Positions 1-4,865 of a stretch of 10,922 nt of DNA are shown in pieces. The notes under the pieces were generated by a model. That model saw nothing but the letters and a program-made list of their open reading frames with translations. It was not told where the DNA came from and ran no database searches. The first letter of the stretch is position 1. Every line of letters starts with the position of its first letter. Position numbers and translations under genes: made by a program. This DNA is from an uncultured Clostridia bacterium (GTDB lineage Bacteria > Bacillota > Clostridia > Christensenellales > Aristaeellaceae): the NCBI GenBank assembly GCA_934663595.1, contig CAKUKM010000056.1, forward strand, positions 1 through 10,922, read 5' to 3'.

Positions 1-62
1 ATTGGCTCTAAAATGGCCCACGCTTTGTCGCTGATATCATGCCGATGCTGTGATTTCTCCAT
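1..62 (-). CDS. IS5-family transposase, N-terminal fragment cut by the window edge
   Basis: The minus strand reads from an ATG at 62 into MEKSQHRHDISDKAWAILEP and leaves the window at position 1. The D-I-S-D-x-A-W-x-x-L-E-P opening is the usual start of IS5-family (IS427-like) DDE transposases, which cut and paste their own insertion sequence. An AGAGGG ribosome site lies about 7 bases upstream of the ATG, and a good promoter lies just beyond it. Only 20 codons are visible, so the catalytic DDE residues and the intactness of the element cannot be judged. The family call rests on the recalled N-terminal motif alone. Confidence 0.75.
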   Translation of the reverse strand, partial: MEKSQHRHDISDKAWAILEP

Positions 63-91
63 GACGACACCCTCTTTGTTGTGATAGTGCC

Positions 92-120
92 ATTATATCA
101 CTTGGCTCGTGTAGACGCAA
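92..120 (-). promoter_or_regulatory. Promoter of the IS5-like transposase
   Basis: On the minus strand TTGCGT (120-115), a 17-base spacer and a perfect TATAAT (97-92) stand about 30 bases upstream of the transposase ATG. The insertion-sequence end probably lies a few bases beyond the -35 box, near 131, where GAGATCGTAG begins next to a TA dinucleotide. That boundary is inferred, because the other end is outside the window. Confidence 0.6.
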
Positions 121-252
121 ACTACGATCTCTATAAATATAATCCGCTTCTCCTCACTAATAAATAGCAATGAAGAAAAGGGCAGCGATATCCTGCAATA
201 GGATTGATTACCGCGTGCGGACGTAGCCGGGACTGTGAAAGGGTAAAATCGA

Positions 253-390
253 ATGAACAAGAACGATTGCAAGCAGGTTCTTGTAGAGCTCGACCGGGAC
301 TTCATCCTTGAACTCGGTTCCCTCTATCTGTGCCTCGTCACACAGTTGGAGATCAGAAAACTGCAAAAGATGCTTGCAGAAGAAAAGTAA
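253..390 (+). CDS. Small hypothetical protein, 45 aa
   Basis: An ATG preceded by GAAAGGG (9-base gap) opens a 45-codon frame ending in TAA. The product begins MNKNDCKQVLVELDRDFILE, continues through a short hydrophobic stretch (GSLYLCLV) and ends in a charged, probably helical tail (EIRKLQKMLAEEK). The acidic first half and the basic helical tail give it a protein-like look, and it sits next to the insertion sequence in AT-rich DNA. Small ORFs of this size are common as accessory cargo of integrative elements in Clostridia. I do not recognise a family and assign no function. It could also be a chance frame. Confidence 0.45.
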   Translation: MNKNDCKQVLVELDRDFILELGSLYLCLVTQLEIRKLQKMLAEEK

Positions 391-691
391 CCCAGATATT
401 GCTTTTTCATAGCACAATTTAACTATGAATGTATTCGCTTATTGGGCAGTAATGCACAATCGTCTTATCCTAAATTCAATATTTCAAGCATAAGAGGGGG
501 TGCAAATTTGCCTCCTAAAGCAGTAACATGAGTAGGCTAAGCTGAAAGTCGGTCGTTCCATAGGGGTGTTCAAAATGAACGATATGATTTATTTTGAATC
601 TCTACTCCGTTCAAATGTCATTTTCAGACGAAAGTAAGCTCTGTTCCTTTCTTTTATCTCCACTTCTACGTCGCGCATCGCCCAAATATGC
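391..691. other. AT-rich gene-free stretch, probable accessory or decayed DNA
   Basis: No convincing coding frame is present on either strand. The base composition is clearly AT-richer than everything to the right of about 740, which fits remnant mobile DNA next to the insertion sequence. Two structures are visible. One is a palindrome at 569-598 with perfect 8-base arms (TTCAAAAT/ATTTTGAA). The other is ACCCAGATATTG at 390-401, which recurs inverted at 718-729. CGCCCAAATAT occurs at 679-689 and again at 702-712. Confidence 0.5.
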
Positions 692-728
692 AAAAAAGAA
701 GCGCCCAAATATTGTATCAATATCTGGG
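692..728 (-). terminator. Intrinsic terminator of the corrinoid methyltransferase gene
   Basis: Read on the minus strand, CCCAGATATTG (728-718) pairs with CAATATTTGGG (714-704) across the loop ATA, with one G-U wobble. CGCTTC and a run of six T (697-692) follow. It lies 50 bases past the methyltransferase stop codon. The palindromic repeat at 746-765 lies between the stop and this terminator. Confidence 0.75.
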
Positions 729-732
729 TACT

Positions 733-770
733 AAGGTGGCAGTAGCGGGGGAGCTTGCTCCCCCGTCCAC
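733..770 (-). repeat. GGGGGAGC palindromic repeat, copy 1
   Basis: The core CGGGGGAGCTTGCTCCCCCG (746-765) is a perfect 9-base stem with a two-base loop. In the direction of the neighbouring minus-strand gene it reads TGTGGACGGGGGAGCAAGC, beginning 7 bases after the TGA stop of the methyltransferase. The distal flank GCTACTGCCACC is a degraded form of the GCCACTACCACCCC flank seen in copies 4 and 5. The T-rich terminator comes later at 692-728, so this repeat is an addition between stop codon and terminator. Confidence 0.85.
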
Positions 771-778
771 AGAAATCG

Positions 779-1564
779 TCAGATTTCCAAATAGGAATCT
801 GCGTACAGGTTGTTGTTCTTGATGATGTCGCAGGACTTGATGGTTTCCATCAGTCTGAGGTCGCACGGATTTACGATCGCGCTGGTCAGACCCTGCATCA
901 TCGCCATCGCCACGAGCGCGCTGTCCATGATCGGACGGATGTGCTTGGGCATGCCGTTGGAGTTGTTCGAAAGGCCGCCGGTGGAATTAAGGCCCATATC
1001 CGAGAACATCTTGATCGCTTCAAGGACTTCCATCTGCTTGTCCTGCATGCCCTTGACGACCAGGAACAGCGGATCGAACCACATGTCGTCGCTCTCCAGA
1101 CCCAGGCTCAGGCCGCGCTCGAGCATGTTCTGGCAATGCGCCATGCGCTCGTCGTTGTCGGACGCGATGCCGTTTGCGGAGCACAGCGCGATGACGATCG
1201 CGTCGTTCGCGGCGGCGAGGTCGATGCGGTCAATGCGGTCGCCCGCGTCCGCGGAATTCACGATCGGCTTGCCCTTCTGGCGATTGTAAACCTGAATGCC
1301 GGCCTCGATGGCCTTGACGTTCGCGGTGTCCAGCGCCAGCGGCACGTTGTCAAAGTTCTCCTGCAGGAGCTTGACCGCCCACTGCATGACCTCTTCGCCG
1401 TCCGCCTCCGCGGGGCCGATGTTGACGTCGATGTAATTCGCGCCGGCCTTGAGCTGCTCGTCGCAGCGCTTCAGGATCGGCTCGGGATCGCGCTCAGCAA
1501 ACGCTCTGCGGATGGCGGGCGCGGTAACGGAAATGCGCTCGCCGATGGTAACAAATTTGGCCAT
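779..1564 (-). CDS. Methyltetrahydrofolate:corrinoid methyltransferase (AcsE/DHPS-like pterin-binding TIM barrel)
   Basis: The 261-residue product matches the length and layout of AcsE-type methyltransferases (about 262 aa), which move the N5-methyl of methyltetrahydrofolate to the cobalt of a corrinoid protein in the cytoplasm. Visible family features are FVTIGERI near the N-terminus, AGANYIDVNIGP (residues 40-51), LALDTAN with Asp79, PIVNSADA with Asn103, WFDPL with Asp165 and GLSNNSNG with Asn201; these Asp and Asn positions correspond to pterin-binding residues of the family. The ATG at 1564 is chosen because GGAGG (1577-1573) sits 8 bases upstream; a TTG five codons earlier overlaps that site. 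No corrinoid protein, reductive activator or CODH/ACS gene is adjacent, so the partner and pathway (acetogenesis, O-demethylation or one-carbon balancing) are open. Databases may label such proteins dihydropteroate synthase, but the DTAN and GLSN motifs favour the corrinoid enzyme. A cobalamin riboswitch leader precedes it. Confidence 0.9.
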   Translation of the reverse strand: MAKFVTIGERISVTAPAIRRAFAERDPEPILKRCDEQLKAGANYIDVNIGPAEADGEEVMQWAVKLLQENFDNVPLALDTANVKAIEAGIQVYNRQKGKPIVNSADAGDRIDRIDLAAANDAIVIALCSANGIASDNDERMAHCQNMLERGLSLGLESDDMWFDPLFLVVKGMQDKQMEVLEAIKMFSDMGLNSTGGLSNNSNGMPKHIRPIMDSALVAMAMMQGLTSAIVNPCDLRLMETIKSCDIIKNNNLYADSYLEI

Positions 1565-1619
1565 GGGGGATTCCTCCAATCAATCTATTCGTTGTCTATA
1601 GGGGTTTCAGGGGAAGAAG

Positions 1620-1649
1620 GGGGCGAGTCGGCACCTCGCCCCGCTTTTT
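1620..1649 (+). terminator. GC-rich hairpin with a plus-strand T tract, within the minus-strand leader
   Basis: GGGGCGAG (1620-1627) and CTCGCCCC (1635-1642) form an 8-base stem with a 7-base loop. On the plus strand GCTTTTTATTTC follows, so it has the form of an intrinsic terminator in that direction, although no plus-strand gene lies upstream. Within the minus-strand leader the same hairpin lies about 55 bases before the methyltransferase ATG. It shares GGGCGAG/CTCGCCC with the terminator at 1734-1777, so the two could pair alternatively. Either role is inference. Confidence 0.45.
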
Positions 1650-1726
1650 ATTTCTTCGGCTAACGTGGGGGGACACGCCGGCGGCGCGCGGCTTTCAAAA
1701 ACGCGCCGTCTGAGCCGTTGAAAGCA

Positions 1727-1777
1727 AGACAAAAGAGAACGGGCGACCGGTTTTCTTCGAAACCTCGCCCGTTCTCT
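1727..1777 (-). terminator. Intrinsic terminator between cobalamin riboswitch and methyltransferase
   Basis: On the minus strand AGAGAACGGGCGA (1777-1765) pairs perfectly with TCGCCCGTTCTCT (1746-1734). Inside is a second stem AAACC/GGTTT, offset by a two-base bulge and closed by a six-base loop. TTTTGTCT follows directly (1734-1727). It lies about 100 bases downstream of the riboswitch and about 160 bases before the gene's ATG, the usual position for an expression platform that controls read-through. Confidence 0.8.
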
Positions 1778-1875
1778 CTTTGCAAACGCCAGCCGCGCGC
1801 ATGGATATACCGCGCCCCGCTGCTATTCAAGAAGGAACATATTGTTCTTTAGTCCGAAGAACCCCGTATGTATCA

Positions 1876-2039
1876 TTCGCGGGCAGGTCTTCTGACTCGG
1901 CTTCATCGCGCCGGCGCGGCCTTCTCGATTCAAAATCAATGGCCCCATCGCGCCTCGCTCCGCCACACAGCAGCGGTCCTGTCGGAGAATTGCACTCCGT
2001 TCCCTTTTCACCCGCGCCTTGCGCGCGGACACCTGCGAA
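1876..2039 (-). ncRNA. Cobalamin (B12) riboswitch
   Basis: The minus strand carries the conserved parts of the cobalamin aptamer in order. The first is GCAGGTG near 2036-2030, then a GC-rich arm and the AAAAGGGAA box (GGGAA at 2004-2000). Next come the core GACAGGACCGCTGCTGTG (1983-1966) and the closing box GAGTCAGAAGACCTGCC (1898-1882). The first and last segments pair as the closing stem (GCAGGT with ACCTGC). It binds adenosyl- or another cobalamin in the nascent transcript. A strong promoter lies about 20 bases upstream and an intrinsic terminator about 100 bases downstream, followed by the methyltransferase gene. Between aptamer and terminator, AAGAAC (about 1841-1836) can pair either with GTTCTT before it or with GTTCC after it, a possible switching element. 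The aptamer call is firm; whether ligand turns the gene off or on cannot be read from sequence. Confidence 0.93.
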
Positions 2040-2064
2040 CGCCCTTTATTCACTTTTCAAAATC

Positions 2065-2093
2065 ATTGTAGCACAAAATTTCGCGCTTGTAAA
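2065..2093 (-). promoter_or_regulatory. Promoter of the riboswitch-methyltransferase transcript
   Basis: On the minus strand TTTACA (2093-2088), a 17-base spacer and TACAAT (2070-2065) with a TGC extension just upstream form a strong sigma-A promoter. Transcription should start near 2058, giving a leader of about 490 bases before the methyltransferase ATG. It is divergent from the isomerase promoter, with about 14 bases between the two -35 boxes. Confidence 0.75.
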
Positions 2094-2106
2094 GCCCTTT
2101 TTTTTG

Positions 2107-2135
2107 TTGACAGGGAATGTTAATATGATTACAAT
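2107..2135 (+). promoter_or_regulatory. Promoter of the sugar-phosphate isomerase-like gene
   Basis: TTGACA (2107-2112), a 17-base spacer and TACAAT (2130-2135) make a near-consensus sigma-A promoter. The expected start near 2142 leaves a short leader of about 17 bases that contains the AGGGAG ribosome site. Confidence 0.8.
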
Positions 2136-2158
2136 ACCCTTGAAAGCGAGGGAGAACC

Positions 2159-2908
2159 ATGCCGAATCAAATTTACCTGTCGACGCTGTCTCCGGCCGCG
2201 CCGGCGCTCGCGGAGGAATGCGGGCTGGGGCTGGAGCTGGATCACTTCTGCACGGCGGCCAACATGGACGAGAATTTCGCCAAATGGGACGCGGCCGTCC
2301 GCGAGGACATGCGGCACGCGAGCCGGTTCGTGCTGCACGCGCCGTTTGCGGAGATTGCGCCCAGCGCGATCGACCCGCTGATTCGCGAGGTTTCGATGAA
2401 GCGGCTTGCGCAGGCGATCGGGCTCTGCCGGCGCTATGGCGTAAAGCGCATGGTGGCGCATTCGGGCTTCCTGCCGCGGGTGTATTTTCCGCAGTGGTAT
2501 GTGTCCCGGGCCGCGGAATTTTTCCGCGAGCTGCTGGAAAAGGCGGACGGCGATTTCGAGCTGCTGATTGAAAACGTGCTCGAGCCGGAGCCGGACATGC
2601 TGGGCGAATTGATCGAGCACATCGGCGATCCGCGCGCGAAGCTCTGCGTCGACGTGGGCCATGCGTTCGTGAGCAGCGAAATACCGGTGCGGGAATGGAT
2701 CGACCAGCTGGGGCCACAGATCGGGCATCTGCATTTGCACGACAACGACGGAATCTACGATTTCCACATGCCGCCGGGGGACGGGAAGATCGGCTATCCG
2801 GAGCTGTTTGCGGTTCTGGAGGCGCGCGTTCCGGAGGCGACCTGGACGTTTGAATGCCCGAACGTCGCCGGCTGCGTCGACAATCTGCGCGCGTTTGGGA
2901 TTATTTAA
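2159..2908 (+). CDS. Sugar-phosphate isomerase/epimerase family protein (xylose isomerase-like TIM barrel)
   Basis: The 249-residue soluble protein has the layout of the AP-endonuclease-2/xylose-isomerase-like TIM barrel family, whose members isomerise or epimerise sugars or cleave related substrates with bound divalent metal. Candidate metal and catalytic residues stand at the expected strand ends: HAPF (His60), MVAHSG (His101), LIENV (Glu138), CVDVGHA (Asp165, His168), HLHLHDNDG (His192-Asp195), DFHMPPGDG (His203) and FECP (Glu232). The ATG at 2159 has AGGGAG 6-7 bases upstream. It has its own promoter and terminator, so it is monocistronic and convergent with the next gene. The substrate cannot be told from sequence; inosose, tagaturonate or rhamnose-type reactions are all possible in this family. 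No sugar transport or kinase gene is adjacent to narrow it. Confidence 0.85.
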   Translation: MPNQIYLSTLSPAAPALAEECGLGLELDHFCTAANMDENFAKWDAAVREDMRHASRFVLHAPFAEIAPSAIDPLIREVSMKRLAQAIGLCRRYGVKRMVAHSGFLPRVYFPQWYVSRAAEFFRELLEKADGDFELLIENVLEPEPDMLGELIEHIGDPRAKLCVDVGHAFVSSEIPVREWIDQLGPQIGHLHLHDNDGIYDFHMPPGDGKIGYPELFAVLEARVPEATWTFECPNVAGCVDNLRAFGII

Positions 2909-2939
2909 GGCGGCGCATTTGCATGACGCTGCCAAAAGA

Positions 2940-2986
2940 GATTCGCGCGGGCCTGAATGAACGGGCCTTGCGCGAATCGTTTTTTT
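2940..2986 (+). terminator. Intrinsic terminator after the isomerase-like gene
   Basis: GATTCGCGC (2940-2948) pairs with GCGCGAATC (2971-2979), extended inside by GGCC/GGCC, and is followed by seven T (2980-2986). The T tract runs into the last two bases of the convergent gene's stop codon (2987-2985), so the two transcription units meet with no spacer. Confidence 0.85.
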
Positions 2987-3485
2987 ATCCGGCGAGGGCC
3001 TCGGCGGCGGGATAGCGGGCTTCGAGCGCCGCGCGGATGCGCTGAACGCACGAGAGCATCGCGCTCTGGGCTGAATCGGTGGCCTTGCCGGTCTTGAACG
3101 CCGCGTCGTATTGGGTAAACGCCGCGTCGACGGCGGATTCATCGTCGCCGGAGAGCAGCGCGGCCGCGTCGCCGAAGGCCTTGGCCGCCGCGGCGTTCAG
3201 CGTGCGCGCGGCCAGAAAATGGTTCTTCATCTGCGGGATCAGCTCGTTCTGGACGTCCACGCCCGGGACGGAGATCTGGTCGAACGTCTGGCAGAACATA
3301 TACAATTCCGTATAAATACTATCGGTCAATTCCTCGCGCGCTTTTGCATACTGATTCTGTATATGCGAACGCATAGAAATGTTTATGCATAACGCGATCA
3401 GCAGCGCGACGCCTAGCGCATATGCGGCGATCCGCAGCGCCTTCTGCCAGTTAATCCTCGATAAATCCAGCTCTTTTACCTGCAT
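2985..3485 (-). CDS. Small membrane-anchored protein of unknown function
   Basis: The product is 166 residues. The ATG at 3485 is preferred because AAAAGGA ends 10 bases upstream; an in-frame GTG three codons earlier sits only one base from that site. Residues 1-17 are charged and cytoplasmic, residues about 18-37 (AYALGVALLIALCINI and flanks) form a single membrane helix, and the remaining 130 residues are predicted helical and alanine-rich (LNAAAAKAFGDAAALL). There is no signal-peptidase site, so it is likely anchored with the helical domain outside. The VQNELIPQMKNHF segment recalls LemA-type DLIPNLV, and the size and single N-terminal helix also fit LemA, but the match is too weak to name it. 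The gene stands alone and converges on the isomerase gene. The AT-richer first third and the GC-rich remainder are seen in many GC-rich genomes and need no transfer. Confidence 0.75.
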   Translation of the reverse strand: MQVKELDLSRINWQKALRIAAYALGVALLIALCINISMRSHIQNQYAKAREELTDSIYTELYMFCQTFDQISVPGVDVQNELIPQMKNHFLAARTLNAAAAKAFGDAAALLSGDDESAVDAAFTQYDAAFKTGKATDSAQSAMLSCVQRIRAALEARYPAAEALAG

Positions 3486-3719
3486 TGTGTGCACGTCCTT
3501 TTCTGTGTTTCTTCGGTCTTACAATACTATGTATGCACATAATTTTCTGTATATGCATTGAATACGCGAAATAAAATACGACAAGTATTCATTGATTCCT
3601 GCATGGATATTGTGAAATAAATGCATATATACATGGTATATTCGCCCCAGTTTCCGCATATTCTATACATTCGTACTTTTTTGCGGCATGATAGCGCCCC
3701 AATTTCTTCGCAATTGAGG
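3486..3719. other. AT-rich divergent regulatory region
   Basis: This gene-free stretch separates the minus-strand membrane protein gene from the plus-strand aldo/keto reductase. It is rich in TATGCA-type words. TTCTGTATATGC occurs at 3545-3556 and, identically, inside the neighbouring gene at 3355-3366. An inverted pair TGAATAC/GTATTCA (3559-3565, 3585-3591) has a 19-base gap, and GCGCCCCAATT...AATTG...GGCGC at about 3693-3730 can fold back. I see no RNA gene and no clear minus-strand promoter with both boxes, so the promoter of the membrane protein gene is not assigned. Confidence 0.4.
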
Positions 3720-3749
3720 TTGCGGCGCGGCGCGGAGACGTGGTATAAT
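3720..3749 (+). promoter_or_regulatory. Promoter of the aldo/keto reductase gene
   Basis: TTGCGG (3720-3725), an 18-base spacer and a perfect TATAAT (3744-3749) with a TGG extension give a good sigma-A promoter. The start near 3756 leaves a leader of about 30 bases that holds the GGGAGGG ribosome site. Confidence 0.7.
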
Positions 3750-3786
3750 CCAATTGGAGAATTTTGGCGACGGGAGGGCTTGGCAA

Positions 3787-4740
3787 ATGCGAACGGGTAA
3801 ATTTGAGCGGGATTCGGTTTCAGTGCTGGCGCTGGGCAGCGCGGATTTCGGCGGCCGGATCGACGCGGGCCGCGCGATGGAGATCATGGACGCGTACACC
3901 GAAATCGGCGGCAATTTCATCGACACAGCGCACGTCTACGGCGATTTTGAAACGCCCCGAAACGGCGAAAGCGAGCGCGTGATCGGCCGATGGATGCACG
4001 CGCGCCACAATCGCGGCCATGTGTTTTTATCCACGAAGGGCGCGCATCCGGTGCTCGGGCGGATGAACGAGGGCAGGCTTCGCCGCGAGGACATTCGCGC
4101 CGACATTCAGGAGAGCCTGTCCTGCCTCGGCTGCAATTTCGTGGACGTGTTTTTCCTGCACCGCGACGACGAGGCGCGGCCGGTGGGCGAGATCATGGAA
4201 TCGCTGCAGAGCCTGATCGACGACGGCTTTACGCGGTTTATCGGCGCGTCCAATTGGAAGACGAGGCGCATTTGCGAGGCGAACGAATACGCGCGCGCGC
4301 ACGGCCTTACGCCGTTTAGCGCCAATCAGCCGCAATTCAGTCTCGCCCGGCAGATGACGGTGGAGGACCCGACGCTGGTGCCCGCCGATGCGGAAATGGT
4401 GCGCATGCACCGCGAGACGGGCATGATCATGACGCCGTTTTCCTCGCAGGCGAAGGGCTTTTTTGCAAAGCTGGACGCGCTGGGCGAGGCAGGACTTCCG
4501 GACAAGGCGCGCAGGCGGTTTCTGTATCCGGAAAACCTGGAGGTATACGCGCGGCTGAAGGAGCTGCGCGAGCGGACGGGGCTTTCGGTCGGCGCGCTGG
4601 CGCTCGCGTGGCTCACGAGCCAGGATTTCCCGGTATTCCCGATCGTGGGCGCGAGCAGCCCGGAGCAGGCGCTGGCGCTGAAGGAGGCGGGCGAGGCGGT
4701 TCTGAGCGCAGAAGAAAGAGACTGGTTACGCGCTATTTGA
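3787..4740 (+). CDS. Aldo/keto reductase
   Basis: The 317-residue cytoplasmic protein belongs to the NADP(H)-dependent aldo/keto reductase superfamily, which reduces aldehydes and ketones or oxidises sugars and alcohols. The catalytic tetrad is complete: Asp46 in NFIDTAHVYGD, Tyr51, Lys84 in LSTKGAHP and His125 in VFFLHRDD. The later motifs FIGASNW, NQPQFSLA and the coenzyme-phosphate segment FPIVGASSPEQ near the C-terminus are also present. The ATG at 3787 follows GGGAGGG at 8 bases; an upstream in-frame TTG at 3754 lies at the predicted transcription start and is rejected. Length is normal. Expression is from its own promoter. No strong terminator follows; only a weak GCCG/CGGC pair at about 4748-4765 stands before the next promoter. 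The substrate is unknown. Confidence 0.92.
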   Translation: MRTGKFERDSVSVLALGSADFGGRIDAGRAMEIMDAYTEIGGNFIDTAHVYGDFETPRNGESERVIGRWMHARHNRGHVFLSTKGAHPVLGRMNEGRLRREDIRADIQESLSCLGCNFVDVFFLHRDDEARPVGEIMESLQSLIDDGFTRFIGASNWKTRRICEANEYARAHGLTPFSANQPQFSLARQMTVEDPTLVPADAEMVRMHRETGMIMTPFSSQAKGFFAKLDALGEAGLPDKARRRFLYPENLEVYARLKELRERTGLSVGALALAWLTSQDFPVFPIVGASSPEQALALKEAGEAVLSAEERDWLRAI

Positions 4741-4773
4741 GACGATTGCCGGCCTAATTTTACGGCATTTGCG

Positions 4774-4802
4774 TTGACAACGGGGGCGGATTGTGCTACA
4801 TT
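4774..4802 (+). promoter_or_regulatory. Promoter of the PPi-phosphofructokinase gene
   Basis: A consensus TTGACA (4774-4779), a 17-base spacer and TACATT (4797-4802) with a TGC extension indicate a strong constitutive sigma-A promoter, as expected for a glycolytic gene. The start near 4809 gives a leader of about 57 bases. Confidence 0.8.
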
Positions 4803-4865
4803 GTATACTGTATCTGTAGGGCTCTCACCCGCATTATTTACGCTAGTTTGAAAGGAATGATTTTC

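Noticed and set aside
170..226. 18-residue frame MKKRAAISCNRIDYRVRT resembling a serine recombinase start
   Set aside because: There is no ribosome site and it stops at once; the similarity is too short to call a pseudogene.
755..1663. 302-codon plus-strand frame over the methyltransferase
   Set aside because: It is antisense to a gene with clear family motifs, is rich in His, Arg and Val typical of GC-rich shadow frames, and has no ribosome site.
1823..2053. 76-codon minus-strand frame
   Set aside because: It lies within the cobalamin riboswitch and its downstream leader; the structured RNA explains the sequence.
2046..3142. Long minus-strand frames over the isomerase-like gene
   Set aside because: They are low-complexity Arg/Pro/Ala translations opposite a gene with metal-binding motifs, promoter and terminator.
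2985..3485. Recent transfer of the membrane protein gene because its start is AT-rich
   Set aside because: AT-rich gene starts and spacers are common in GC-rich genomes, and the rest of the gene matches its neighbours.
3754..3786. Upstream TTG start for the aldo/keto reductase
   Set aside because: It coincides with the predicted transcription start and lies upstream of the GGGAGGG site that fits the ATG at 3787.
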